Below are positions 11,341-22,490 of a DNA stretch of 64,000 bases, one piece after another. A program made the translations under genes and the position numbers. This stretch comes from Sulfuritalea sp. Its GTDB lineage: Bacteria; Pseudomonadota; Gammaproteobacteria; Burkholderiales; Rhodocyclaceae. The stretch's first letter is position 1. Each line of letters begins with the position of its first letter. The notes under the pieces were generated by a model. The model ran no database searches, was not told the DNA's origin, and was given only the letters and a program-made list of their open reading frames with translations. The stretch lies in NCBI GenBank assembly GCA_016716965.1, contig JADJUP010000029.1, positions 97,242-161,241 of the forward strand, read 5' to 3'.

Positions 11341-11775
11341 ATGGCCGAAGCCCTCATCGTTGTTTGCCCGCACTGCCACGCCCCGAATCGCCTGCCGTCC
11401 GCACGCATGAGCGATGGAGGCACCTGCGGCAAGTGCCAGTCCGCGCTGTTTCAAGGAAAGCCGCTGGAGCTCGATGCGACAAGCTTCGACAAACACGTCG
11501 GACGCTCCGACATCCCCGTGCTGGTCGATTTCTGGGCGCCCTGGTGCGGCCCCTGTCGTGCCATGGCACCGGCCTTTGCCGAAGCCGCGCGCCAGCTGGA
11601 ACCGGCATTTCGCCTGGCCAAGGTCAATACCGAAGAAGAACAGCAGCTTGCCGCCCGATTTGGCATTCGCTCGATCCCTACCCTCGCCCTTTTCCGCAAC
11701 GGCCGCGAAGTGGCCCGCCAGGCCGGGGCGATGGATGCCGCCAGCCTGATGCGCTGGGCGCGCAGCCACCCCTGA
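11341..11775 (+). CDS. trxC: Thioredoxin 2 (zinc-ribbon thioredoxin TrxC)
   Basis: This cytoplasmic disulphide reductase has 144 residues. The N-terminal zinc ribbon has two pairs of cysteines, CPHC and CGKC, followed by the thioredoxin fold with active site WCGPC in LVDFWAPWCGPCRAMAP and the cis-Pro loop SIPTLALF. The ATG at 11341 is chosen over 11329 because GGAG lies six bases before it. In E. coli trxC answers to OxyR; here the leader carries a strong inverted repeat but a canonical OxyR site is not clear. Confidence 0.93.
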   Translation: MAEALIVVCPHCHAPNRLPSARMSDGGTCGKCQSALFQGKPLELDATSFDKHVGRSDIPVLVDFWAPWCGPCRAMAPAFAEAARQLEPAFRLAKVNTEEEQQLAARFGIRSIPTLALFRNGREVARQAGAMDAASLMRWARSHP

Positions 11776-11795
11776 AACTTTTCTTGGCGCCAGCT

Positions 11796-11823
11796 CTTGA
11801 ACCGTCCGAAATCGCCCTCATCT
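11796..11823 (+). promoter_or_regulatory. Sigma-32 heat-shock promoter of grpE
   Basis: CTTGAA (11796-11801) and CCTCATCT (11816-11823) are separated by 14 bases. The -35 is exact and the -10 matches CCCCATNT at all but one defined position. A good Shine-Dalgarno GAGGAG and the grpE ATG follow at 11852. Confidence 0.72.
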
Positions 11824-11851
11824 GCGGCGGGTTTCTTGAGGAGCCCGACCC

Positions 11852-12445
11852 ATGCAGGACAGCACAGACAAGACCCCTACCGAAGCATTGCCCGAATCGG
11901 CGAACGGCACACAAAACGCCGTGCCGCCAGCGCCGACTATTGATGAACCGGCCGTCGAAGTGATGCCCAGCCTCGAAGACCTGCTCAAGGCCGCCGAACT
12001 CAAGGCTGCCGAGCACCACGACGCCTGGCTGCGCGCCAAAGCGGAAGGCGAGAACATCCGCCGCCGCGCCCAGGAAGACATCGCCAAGGCCGGCAAGTAT
12101 GCCGTCGAGAAGTTCTCCGGCGAACTGCTGGCGGTGAAGGACAGCCTTGAAGCGGCCCTGGCCAGCGACAACCAGAGCGCCGAACACCTCAAGGAAGGTG
12201 TCGAACTGACCCTGCGCCAGTTGATAGCCGCCTTCGAGAAATCGAATCTGGCCGAGATCAACCCGGTGGGCCAGAAATTCGATCCGCACCAGCATCAGGC
12301 CATCAGCCAGATCGAGGCGCCGGATGAATCCACCGAGGCCAACACGGTGCTCAACGTCCTGCAGAAGGGCTATGCCCTGCACGGACGCGTGATCCGCCCG
12401 GCGCTGGTGGTGGTTTCCAAGGCAAAGACAGCACCGGCGGCTTGA
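11852..12445 (+). CDS. grpE: Nucleotide exchange factor GrpE
   Basis: GrpE is the co-chaperone that releases ADP from DnaK. The 197-residue product has an acidic N-terminal tail, a long helical region from about residue 45 to 105 (EDLLKAAELKAAEHHDAWLR and following) that forms the dimer coiled coil, and the C-terminal beta domain with GQKFDPHQHQAISQ and LQKGYALHGRVIRPALVVV. GAGGAG lies eight bases before the ATG. It begins the grpE-dnaK-dnaJ heat-shock cluster. Confidence 0.96.
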   Translation: MQDSTDKTPTEALPESANGTQNAVPPAPTIDEPAVEVMPSLEDLLKAAELKAAEHHDAWLRAKAEGENIRRRAQEDIAKAGKYAVEKFSGELLAVKDSLEAALASDNQSAEHLKEGVELTLRQLIAAFEKSNLAEINPVGQKFDPHQHQAISQIEAPDESTEANTVLNVLQKGYALHGRVIRPALVVVSKAKTAPAA

Positions 12446-12468
12446 AGCCAACCGCAATACCCCCATAT
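12441..12468 (+). promoter_or_regulatory. Sigma-32 heat-shock promoter of dnaK
   Basis: CTTGAA (12441-12446) overlaps the grpE stop codon, and CCCCATAT (12461-12468) matches the -10 consensus CCCCATNT at every defined position; the gap is 14 bases, the same as at the grpE promoter. A transcript starting near 12475 would have a leader of about 50 bases before the dnaK ATG. Confidence 0.82.
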
Positions 12469-12527
12469 CAGGCATAGAGATTCGCTGCGGGACGTTCCCG
12501 GCGAGCAACATTCTTAAAGGAAAAATC

Positions 12528-14468
<1,941 letters not shown>

Positions 14469-14577
14469 ACCGGACACTGCGCGCCGGTTCAAGTGGCCGA
14501 GTTCGAGCGGACCGCGTGTTCAAAATGCGCGTCGCCGCTTGACTCGGCCTTTGCACAAGATTGACGGAATCGAAAAC

Positions 14578-15714
14578 ATGGCTAAGAAGCGCGACTACTA
14601 CGAAGTTCTTGGCGTCAATCGCGACGCTTCGGACGAGGACATCAAGAAGGCCTACCGCAAGCTGGCCATGAAGTTCCATCCGGACCGCAATCCGGACAAC
14701 CCCAAGGCCGAAGAGCAGTTCAAGGAAGCCAAGGAAGCCTACGAGATCCTCTCCGACCCGCAGAAGCGCCCCGCCTACGACCAGTACGGCCATGCCGGTG
14801 TTGACCCGCAAGCCGGAATGGGCGCCGGCGGCGCGGGCATGGGCGGCTTCGCCGATGCCTTCTCCGACATTTTCGGCGACATCTTCGGCGGCGGCGGGCA
14901 ACGCGGCGGCGGCGGCCGTGCCAACGTCTATCGCGGCGCCGACCTGCGCTACAACCTCGAAGTCAGCCTGGAAGACGCGGCGCGCGGCACCGAAACCCGC
15001 ATCCGCATTCCGACCATGGCCGAGTGCGAAACCTGCGACGGCAGCGGCGCCAAGAAGGGCAGCGAACCCAAGACCTGCCCCACTTGCGGCGGCCACGGCC
15101 AGGTGCGCATGCAGCAGGGCTTCTTCTCGATCCAGCAGACCTGTCCCAAGTGCCACGGCACCGGGCGTTACATTGCCGATCCCTGCGGCACCTGCCATGG
15201 CGCGGGCCGCGTCAAGCAGCACAAGACGCTGTCGGTCAAGATTCCTGCCGGGATCGACGAAGGCGACCGGATACGGCTCACCGGCGAAGGCGAGCATGGC
15301 GTCAATGGTGGGCCGCCCGGCGATCTTTACGTGCAGATCCACCTCAAGGCCCACGCCGTATTCCAGCGCGACCACGACGACCTGCATTGCGAGATGCCGG
15401 TCAGCTTTTCCACGGCGGCGCTCGGCGGCGAAATCGAGATTCCGACCCTGGACGGCGTCGCCAAGCTCAAGGTGCCGGCCGAGACGCAGACGGGCAAGGT
15501 CTTCCGCCTGCGCGGCAAAGGCATCAAGGGCGTGCGCTCATCCAGCCACGGCGACCTGCTCTGCCACGTCGTGCTGGAAACCCCTGTCAGTCTCACCGAA
15601 CGGCAGAAGGAACTGCTGAAGGAGTTCGAGGAAATCAGCCAGGGCAACGCCCAGCGCCACAGCCCGCGGGCGCAGAGCTGGCTGGACAAGGTCAGGGATT
15701 TCTTCGGCAGCTGA
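14578..15714 (+). CDS. dnaJ: Chaperone DnaJ (Hsp40)
   Basis: DnaJ is the J-domain co-chaperone that stimulates DnaK ATPase. The product is 378 residues: J domain with HPD in KFHPDRNPDN, a Gly/Phe-rich stretch (residues about 75-120), four zinc-binding repeats (CETCDGSG, CPTCGGHG, CPKCHGTG, CGTCHGAG) and the C-terminal substrate domain. The ATG at 14578 is chosen because the family starts MAKKRDYYEVLGV; an in-frame ATG at 14539 adds residues with no homology. The 109-base gap after dnaK has a weak AACCGG/CCGGTT hairpin (about 14468-14489) but no convincing promoter. Confidence 0.97.
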   Translation: MAKKRDYYEVLGVNRDASDEDIKKAYRKLAMKFHPDRNPDNPKAEEQFKEAKEAYEILSDPQKRPAYDQYGHAGVDPQAGMGAGGAGMGGFADAFSDIFGDIFGGGGQRGGGGRANVYRGADLRYNLEVSLEDAARGTETRIRIPTMAECETCDGSGAKKGSEPKTCPTCGGHGQVRMQQGFFSIQQTCPKCHGTGRYIADPCGTCHGAGRVKQHKTLSVKIPAGIDEGDRIRLTGEGEHGVNGGPPGDLYVQIHLKAHAVFQRDHDDLHCEMPVSFSTAALGGEIEIPTLDGVAKLKVPAETQTGKVFRLRGKGIKGVRSSSHGDLLCHVVLETPVSLTERQKELLKEFEEISQGNAQRHSPRAQSWLDKVRDFFGS

Positions 15715-15727
15715 GGCGGCCTGCACA

Positions 15728-15750
15728 AGAGTCGGCGCTGGCGATACGGC
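15728..15750 (+). repeat. Interspersed 23-bp repeat, copy 1
   Basis: AGAGTCGGCG...ATACGGC differs from the commonest form by one base. It lies between the convergent dnaJ and kinase genes, outside coding sequence. Confidence 0.6.
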
Positions 15751-15821
15751 ACCGCACGGTGCGTCGGCGGAAATTCGCCGTCACGACTGACGCGAGTTCG
15801 GCGAATCCAGGCCGGGCTTGC

Positions 15822-18218
15822 TCATCGCGGCCGCAGCCAGTACAGCAGGCTTGCGTAGAGATCCTCCGGCATTACCGGCTTGCCGATGTGGGCGTTCATG
15901 CCGGCGGCCATGCAGGCAGCGCGATCTTCGTCGAAGGCATTGGCCGTCATGGCCAGTATCGGAATCCCGGCCATCCCCGGCAGGCGCCGAATGGCGCGCG
16001 TGGCGTCGAGTCCGTTCATGACAGGCATCTGCACATCCATGAGGATCAGGGCGTAGTTGCCGCTGCTTGCCATCTCCAGGGCTTGCCCGCCATCGATCGC
16101 AACCTCGGGCACCAGGCCGGCATCCTGCAGCAGCAAGACGGCGGTTTCCCGGTTCACCGGCTCGTCTTCCGCAACCAGGACACGTGTTCCGGAATATGCC
16201 TGAACCAGTTGTTCGCGCGCGGATGTCCCCGACGGCGGACGCTCCTCCGCAGAATCTCCGGATGCACGGCGCAAACGCACGGACATCCAGAAGGTGCTGC
16301 CGCTTCCCTCGGCGCTCACCACGCCGACATCGCCGCCCATCAATCGTGCAATGCGCCTGGAAATGATCAGGCCAAGGCCGGTACCACCGTACTTTCGCGT
16401 CATCGAATCGTCGCCCTGCGTGAACGCCTGGAATAGCCTGCCCTGCTGCTCGGCGCTGATGCCGATGCCCTGATCGGCGACTTCCAGTCGCAACAGCACG
16501 CTGTGACTGTCCTGCTCCATGAGTCGGCCACGAACACAAATCTCGCCATCGTTGGAAAACTTGATCGCGTTGTTCACGAAGTTGATCAGTATCTGCCGCA
16601 AGCGCAGCGCGTCGCCGCAAAAATGCCCGGGCAGGTCCGGCGCAAGTTCGCATGAGAGTCGCAGCCCCTTGGCCTGCGCCTGCTCCCAATGCATGCTCAG
16701 CGAATCGTCGACCACTTTCGCCAGCGAAAAGTCGCGTTCCTCCAGCGTCATGCGGTCAGCCTCGATGCGCGACAGGTCGAGGATGTTGTTGATCACGGCG
16801 AGCAGGTGCTGCGCCCCGGCCAGGCTCTTGCCCAGGTAGTCCGTCTGCCGGGGGTCGCTGGTACAGCGCAGGGCCAGGTTGGTCATGCCGATGATGGCAT
16901 TCATCGGCGTGCGCAGTTCGTGGCTCATGTTGGCCAGAAAGACGCTCTTGGCGCGGCTGGCGGATTCGGCCGCATCGCGCGCCTGCGCGAGCTCGGCGGT
17001 GCGTGAATGCACCAGCTCCTCAAGGTGGTGCCGATGCTGGTCGAGTTCCCGGTCGGCCAGCTTCTTCTCCGTGATGTCGTGGCCGATGCACAGGACGCCG
17101 GTGGGTCGCTTGTGCGCGTCAAGGACGGCGCGATTGGCCCAACGCACGTAGACGCGCCGCCCATCGCGGGTCATGTTCTCATTTTCGTTCTCGGCGAATT
17201 TTTCAGGCTCGGCCGCGATCGCCAGGATCATCGCCCGCAGGTCGCGGCCGGTATCGCCTTCGCGCGGCGGAACGATGGTGCCGAGGACATTGCGCCCCAG
17301 GATGTCGCCGGCCGAGAACCCGAAGAAGCGTTCGGCAAACTCGTTGAAGTAGGTGACCTTGCCTTCGATGTCCATGCGCAGGATGATCACGTTGGCATGG
17401 CTGACCAGCTCGCGATACTTGGCCTCGCTTTCCTTCAGCGCCTCGTAGGCCGTGGCGAGCTGCGACTTGGTCACGGTGGTCTCCTGCAGGCTCTGCATCA
17501 AGCCGTTGAAGGCCCTGGCGAGGGTACCGATCTCGTCATTGGAGTCGAGCGGAACGCGCCGGCTGAGGTCCGTGGTATCGGCGCGAAGCTGTTCGATGGA
17601 CTCGATCAGCACGGCAAGCGGGCGGTTGACGAAACGGGAGAGCACGAACACGAAGACCGCGAAGCCCGCCAATACCGCGAGCAACCCGACGCCCGCCCTG
17701 CCGATCTGCATCTGGCGCAGCTTTTCGTCGATCACCTGCGCCGATACGCCAACCACGACGTTGCCCAGTCGGGCACCGTCCAGCGAGACGAGCGGAACCA
17801 CAGCCGCATAGCCCTCCATTCCATCGAAGGAATAGCCCACGGTCGCCGCTTTTGTCCCGGCCAACGCTGCGAGCAGGTCCGGATCCACGATCCGCGTGCC
17901 GTGCCGGCCCGACTCGCTATGGAAGCGCACCACATCATCGCTGCCCACCACCATCGCGAACTCGACGCCGTCAAAGGAATCCACGACGTCCCGGCACTGC
18001 TTTTCGAAACCCGCCAGATCATCGAGCCGGATGCCGAGCGACTGGATCCGGTCGAGCTGTATCTGCAGGCCCTGGGCGACCGCCAGCGAACGCGATTGCA
18101 GTGCGGCGACATAGGTTTGCGTAAACAGGATGCTGCTGACCGAGTAGATCACCACCACGCCGACCAGGGTAATGCTGGCGGCGATCAGAAGGATCTTGGC
18201 CAGCAGGCGATGCTTCAT
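15822..18218 (-). CDS. Hybrid sensor histidine kinase with HAMP, PAS and receiver domains
   Basis: This membrane-bound kinase has 798 residues. TM1 is at about 8-33, a periplasmic domain at 34-173, TM2 at 174-196, HAMP at 197-250, PAS at 265-385 and HisKA with phospho-acceptor His433 in MSHELRTPMN. The ATPase domain carries the N box NNAIKFS (549-555), G1 DQGIGIS (582-588) and G2 GGTGLGL (611-617). The receiver occupies 678-795 with phospho-Asp728 in LILMDVQMP. The ATG at 18218 overlaps the upstream gene's stop in ATGA, so it is translationally coupled to the substrate-binding protein. No adjacent Hpt or DNA-binding response regulator is present. It is closely related to the kinase at 19311-22331. 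Confidence 0.9.
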   Translation of the reverse strand: MKHRLLAKILLIAASITLVGVVVIYSVSSILFTQTYVAALQSRSLAVAQGLQIQLDRIQSLGIRLDDLAGFEKQCRDVVDSFDGVEFAMVVGSDDVVRFHSESGRHGTRIVDPDLLAALAGTKAATVGYSFDGMEGYAAVVPLVSLDGARLGNVVVGVSAQVIDEKLRQMQIGRAGVGLLAVLAGFAVFVFVLSRFVNRPLAVLIESIEQLRADTTDLSRRVPLDSNDEIGTLARAFNGLMQSLQETTVTKSQLATAYEALKESEAKYRELVSHANVIILRMDIEGKVTYFNEFAERFFGFSAGDILGRNVLGTIVPPREGDTGRDLRAMILAIAAEPEKFAENENENMTRDGRRVYVRWANRAVLDAHKRPTGVLCIGHDITEKKLADRELDQHRHHLEELVHSRTAELAQARDAAESASRAKSVFLANMSHELRTPMNAIIGMTNLALRCTSDPRQTDYLGKSLAGAQHLLAVINNILDLSRIEADRMTLEERDFSLAKVVDDSLSMHWEQAQAKGLRLSCELAPDLPGHFCGDALRLRQILINFVNNAIKFSNDGEICVRGRLMEQDSHSVLLRLEVADQGIGISAEQQGRLFQAFTQGDDSMTRKYGGTGLGLIISRRIARLMGGDVGVVSAEGSGSTFWMSVRLRRASGDSAEERPPSGTSAREQLVQAYSGTRVLVAEDEPVNRETAVLLLQDAGLVPEVAIDGGQALEMASSGNYALILMDVQMPVMNGLDATRAIRRLPGMAGIPILAMTANAFDEDRAACMAAGMNAHIGKPVMPEDLYASLLYWLRPR

Positions 18219-19261
18219 GGCTGGTCCCACTCGAAGCGCTGGATGATCTCGGCGCCCAACAAAAGGTCGGAATTGAGGCGCAGGCCGAGCTTCCTGGCCC
18301 GGGCCAGGCTGATCACCGGCACGCCCTTGGTGGTTGGGACCATCGCGAAGCTGGAAGGTCTCTTTCCCGCGGTCAGTATGGTGCGCGCCATGCGGCCCGC
18401 GGCCCTGCCCTGCTCACGCTCGGAAACCGTAACCGCGCACAGCGTGCCGTAATAGACGCGATCGATCCAGAAGGCGAAATCCGGCAGCTTGCTGTTCTCC
18501 ACCGTCCAGCGCTGCACTTCCTGGTAAGGCACGTTCTTGCCGTCCGCATCCTTCAGGTTGAAGATGCCGATGGTGCCGATGATGTCGGCCTGATTCTGGT
18601 ATTCCGCGATCTTGCGCTTGTAGTCGGCAAAGCTGAGAACGGTATCGGCGGCGACGATCGTCATTCCGGCAAGCTGCGGCATGGCACTTTCGATGCGCGC
18701 CCGCACCGGCTCCCACATCTTAGCGTCGTCGAAAATCAGTGCGATGCGCCTGGCATCGGGGACGATCTTCCTGGCCAGCATCACCGACTGGACGAAGTGT
18801 TCCTGTTCGAGGACCCCGGTCACGTTCGAACTGCCCGCGAAGCCGTAGGCGGCCGGCTGGTTGTTGACGCCACTGAAGACGAAGGGAATCGTTGCATTGA
18901 CATAGTGCCGCGCCACGTACTCCTGCGCATCGTCATCGCTGCTGTACACCAGGTCGGGCTTCCAGCTTTCGATCAGCGCGCGGGCCTCCAGCCCTTTGCG
19001 CTCCTTGCTTTCCGTCGCGCTCATGCGCTTGGTATCCATCTGGAACACCTTGTAGGTCGCCGGCAGGCCCTTCATTTCCTCCTGAAAGCCCTCCAGTTGC
19101 CTGTCGGTCCAGCGCCATGGCGAGTGGTAGCTCATGATGTGCAATATGCGGAGCTCCCTCTTGGCCGGGGCCGGGGAATCCGCCAGCGCCATCGGCGAGA
19201 CGCCGCACGCGATCAGCACCAGTACCCGCAGCCAGCGGGGCCATTCAGCAAGCGATTTCAT
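18215..19261 (-). CDS. Periplasmic ABC-type substrate-binding protein (PF04392-like), probably sensory
   Basis: The 348-residue product has a Sec signal peptide ending near ALADS (residues 1-27). The mature part resembles the ABC substrate-binding family PF04392: LRILHIMSYHSPWRWTDRQ, then ESWKPDLVYSSDDDAQEYVA, TIPFVFSGVNN and VPDARRIALIFDDAKMWEPV. No permease or ATPase gene is adjacent. Instead it is coupled by ATGA to a hybrid kinase, so a role in presenting a ligand to that kinase rather than in uptake is inferred. The ligand is unknown. Confidence 0.75.
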   Translation of the reverse strand: MKSLAEWPRWLRVLVLIACGVSPMALADSPAPAKRELRILHIMSYHSPWRWTDRQLEGFQEEMKGLPATYKVFQMDTKRMSATESKERKGLEARALIESWKPDLVYSSDDDAQEYVARHYVNATIPFVFSGVNNQPAAYGFAGSSNVTGVLEQEHFVQSVMLARKIVPDARRIALIFDDAKMWEPVRARIESAMPQLAGMTIVAADTVLSFADYKRKIAEYQNQADIIGTIGIFNLKDADGKNVPYQEVQRWTVENSKLPDFAFWIDRVYYGTLCAVTVSEREQGRAAGRMARTILTAGKRPSSFAMVPTTKGVPVISLARARKLGLRLNSDLLLGAEIIQRFEWDQP

Positions 19262-19310
19262 ACGTATCTCCCTGGAACGCGCAATTAACTTCCGTAACCA
19301 ATCGCATCGA

Positions 19311-22300
19311 TCAGGACGCCTTCCGCAACCAGCTCAGCACCGTCGCGTACAAGACGTCCGGCGCCACCGGCTTTCCGATGTGATCGTTCATGCCAGCCTC
19401 CAGGCAGCGTTCGCGATCCCCGTCGAAGGCATTCGCGGTCATCGCCAGGATCGGCACGGTCGCCATCCCGGGCAGGCGCCGGATTTCGCGGGTCGCGTCG
19501 AGCCCGTTCAGCACCGGCATCTGCACGTCCATCAGGATCAGGGCATAGCTTTCGGTGCGCGCGCGATCGACCGCTTCCGCACCATCGCGCGCAGCTTCCG
19601 GCACGAGTCCCGCGTCTTCCAGCAGGAACATGGCGACATCGAGGTTCACCGGTTCATCTTCGACCACCAGGATCCGGCTCCCGGAAAACTCCCGCGCCAG
19701 CGCTTCGCGCCAGGAACCGGCGTCGGGCGCGACGCCGGCATTTCGCGCAACGGCGCAACGCCGCAGTCGAACCGTGACCCAGAACGTGCTGCCCTGCCCT
19801 TCTTCACTGACGACGCCGACTTCCCCCCCCATCAAGCGGGCGATGCGTTTGGATATCACCAGGCCGAGGCCGCTGCCACCATGCTTTCGTGTCGAAGAAT
19901 CGTCCACCTGGGTAAATGCATGAAACAGCCTTGACTGCTGTTCCTTGCCCAAACCGATACCCTGGTCGATGACTTCGATGCGCAACAGCAGGCTGTGGAT
20001 GTCTTCCTCCTCGGCACGGACGCGAACGGAGATTTGCCCCCGGTCGGAAAACTTGATGGCGTTGCCGATGAAGTTGAGCAGGATCTGCCGCAGGTGCAGG
20101 GCGTCGCCGCTGAATTGATCGGGCAGCGCCGGCGCGATTTCGGCAACCAGCGTCAAACCCTTGGCGCGGGCAAGTTCCTCCTGCATGGCCAGGGCGTCGC
20201 CGATGACCTGTGCCAGGGAAAATTCCTTTTCTTCCAGCACCAGCCGATCGGCTTCGATGCGCGAGATGTCGAGGACGTCGTTGATCACGGCCAGCAGGTG
20301 CCTTGCGGCGCCCATGCTCTTTGTCAGGTGGTCGATCTGCCTGGGATCGGTCGCGCGGCGCAGGGCCAGTTCGGTCATGCCCATGATGCCGTTCATCGGC
20401 GTGCGCAGTTCATGGCTCATGTTGGCCAGGAACACGCTCTTGGCCCGGCTGGCCGCCTCCGCGGCATCCTTCGCTGCGGCGAGTTCCGCGGTGCGCGAGA
20501 AGACCAGTTCTTCGAGATGGTGCCGATGCTGCTCGAGCTCGGCTTCCGCCAGCTTGCGCTCGGTGATGTCGCGGCTGATGCCGAACAGGCCGACCACCTT
20601 GCCGCTCTTGCCGCCATCCAGCAAGGGCCACTTGTTGGTGCTGACCCAGCCGTGATTTCCGGCCGCGTCGATGTAGGGGTCGATCTTGTTCAGCAAGGGC
20701 TTGCCTTCGCGAAAGATCTGAAACTCTTCCTCGTAGTACACCCGCGCCGTTTCGACCGGAAAGACTTCCAGGTCGTGCTTGCCGATCATGTCGCGCCAAC
20801 TGCCATGGCCGGTGATGTCCGCAAGCGTCTGGCTGCAGAACCGGAAGCGGCCGTTTTCATCCTTGAAGTAGACGAAGTCACTGGTGTTTTCCAGAAAGGA
20901 GACAAAGTCCCGGTTCAGTTCCCGCGTCGCCGCCTCGACCTGCTTGCGTTCGGTGAGATCGATGTCCACGCAGAACATCTCGGGCGCCTGTCCGTCCACT
21001 GTTACAAAAGCATGGCTTGAATAGACATCCACCCGGGAACCGTCCTTGCGCTGAAGGGACAGCTCGCCCGACGGAATCGGCCGGCCCGTGGCAAACATTT
21101 CGTCCACGGCCAGTTTCGCCTGCTCGCGCATTTCCGGCGGAATGATCAGTTCGAACAGGTTGCGCCCCAGCGCTTCGTTCTCCTGATAGCCGTAGAGCTG
21201 GGTCGACGCCTTGTTCCAGTAGTGCGTCGTGCCGTCAGGGCCGTAGCCCTGGATCGCCACCGACGGAACTTCCTGCAGCATATTGCGGAAGCGCGCCTCG
21301 CTGGCCTTGAGATTCAGATCGGCGATCCGCTTTTCGGAAATGTCCTGGACGATACCTACAACATTTGGCGCACGGCCTTCGCCACTGGAGCGGCTTTCGG
21401 CCTTATGGCGTATCCAGCGAATTTCGTCGCCAACCACGACTCGGTAGTCGTGGGCGCTTGCGCCGCCCATCAGACCCTTGCGCCAAACCTCGTCGGCCGC
21501 CGCCCGATCCCGCGGATCGACGCAGGCAAGGAAGGTCTCGTAGGGCGCCACCGTTCCCTCCGGCAAGCCGAAGATGCGACAGGCCTCGACCGATGCCTCG
21601 ATCAGGCCGGTCGCCGGATCCAGCGTCCAGCTTCCGACCCGGGCAACCGCCTGCGCCCGATCCAGCTCTTGCTTGCTCGCTTCGAGATCCGCCGTGCGTC
21701 GGGCAAGTTCGCGGCCGGCCTGGCTCAGCTCGGTAACGCGATCGCGGTAGGAACGCGCCAGGTAAGTGATCAGCACCGCGCAAAGGATCAGGACGATGAG
21801 TTGCAGCGAACCATGCAGCAAGGGCGGCGTCGCGGGTTCGGGCGGCAGCAGGCCGCGCGATTCGCCAATCGCAAGGCTCAGGGTCACGATGGCGGTAAGG
21901 ATCAGAAGGGTCAAAGTCGATCGCCATCCCATGGTCCAGCCGGCGAGGACGATGATCGCCGGATAGACGACGATGATCGGCGCGTGGGTGCCGCCGGTGG
22001 TCGCGGCGACCACCGTCACTGCAATCCAGGAACCGAAGACCAGCACCCTCAAGGTGGCCCGCCGCTGCCCGCGACGCAGGAAATGCCAGCCGAGCAGTGC
22101 CACCAGGGCCAGCAGCCCGGGCCGCGCGACCCTCGCGGTCTGGTCCGGTGCCATGATGACGAGCACCAGCATCGCCCCGAACGCGCTGGCCAACATCACC
22201 CATATGGCGAACTTCAGGAAATCGCCGGACGGCGTCATGGACCCGGGCGAATTCTTGGCATCGGCAGTTGGTCGATCGGTTTCGAGCTGCGCGCTCATTG

Positions 22301-22331
22301 GGGACAACACCGGAGCATGAAGTGGAACCAT
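19311..22331 (-). CDS. Multi-PAS hybrid sensor histidine kinase with 6-TM N-terminus
   Basis: This is an inner-membrane sensor of about 1006 residues from the ATG at 22331. Other in-frame starts at 22379 (longer) and 22298 cannot be excluded, because none has a clear Shine-Dalgarno. About six hydrophobic segments cover the first 200 residues. Three PAS-like regions follow, starting near AVARVGSWTLDPATG, FRNMLQEVPSVAIQGYG and FLENTSDFVYFKDENG. Next come HisKA with NMSHELRTPMNG about 370 residues from the end, an HATPase with DQGIGLG and GGSGLGL, and a receiver with LILMDVQMPVLNG. Its kinase-receiver half is a clear paralogue of the 15822-18218 gene. The signal and downstream partner are unknown. 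Confidence 0.88.
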   Translation of the reverse strand: MVPLHAPVLSPMSAQLETDRPTADAKNSPGSMTPSGDFLKFAIWVMLASAFGAMLVLVIMAPDQTARVARPGLLALVALLGWHFLRRGQRRATLRVLVFGSWIAVTVVAATTGGTHAPIIVVYPAIIVLAGWTMGWRSTLTLLILTAIVTLSLAIGESRGLLPPEPATPPLLHGSLQLIVLILCAVLITYLARSYRDRVTELSQAGRELARRTADLEASKQELDRAQAVARVGSWTLDPATGLIEASVEACRIFGLPEGTVAPYETFLACVDPRDRAAADEVWRKGLMGGASAHDYRVVVGDEIRWIRHKAESRSSGEGRAPNVVGIVQDISEKRIADLNLKASEARFRNMLQEVPSVAIQGYGPDGTTHYWNKASTQLYGYQENEALGRNLFELIIPPEMREQAKLAVDEMFATGRPIPSGELSLQRKDGSRVDVYSSHAFVTVDGQAPEMFCVDIDLTERKQVEAATRELNRDFVSFLENTSDFVYFKDENGRFRFCSQTLADITGHGSWRDMIGKHDLEVFPVETARVYYEEEFQIFREGKPLLNKIDPYIDAAGNHGWVSTNKWPLLDGGKSGKVVGLFGISRDITERKLAEAELEQHRHHLEELVFSRTAELAAAKDAAEAASRAKSVFLANMSHELRTPMNGIMGMTELALRRATDPRQIDHLTKSMGAARHLLAVINDVLDISRIEADRLVLEEKEFSLAQVIGDALAMQEELARAKGLTLVAEIAPALPDQFSGDALHLRQILLNFIGNAIKFSDRGQISVRVRAEEEDIHSLLLRIEVIDQGIGLGKEQQSRLFHAFTQVDDSSTRKHGGSGLGLVISKRIARLMGGEVGVVSEEGQGSTFWVTVRLRRCAVARNAGVAPDAGSWREALAREFSGSRILVVEDEPVNLDVAMFLLEDAGLVPEAARDGAEAVDRARTESYALILMDVQMPVLNGLDATREIRRLPGMATVPILAMTANAFDGDRERCLEAGMNDHIGKPVAPDVLYATVLSWLRKAS

Positions 22332-22490
22332 CACTGATTTGCGACCAAGGTTCGGGTCGCGCGCAGTAGTCCATTGCAATTATCCGCCGCAAATCAAAGG
22401 GCGGATTGACACATGTCAATGCACTGCGGTACCGCAGGCTGGCCACCGCCGCCACACGCCGGGAGTTGGCGCCCTTTCAATCCGCGTCCG

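Noticed and set aside
14469..14577. Terminator or promoter between dnaK and dnaJ
   Set aside because: Only a weak six-bp stem without T-tract and no convincing boxes.
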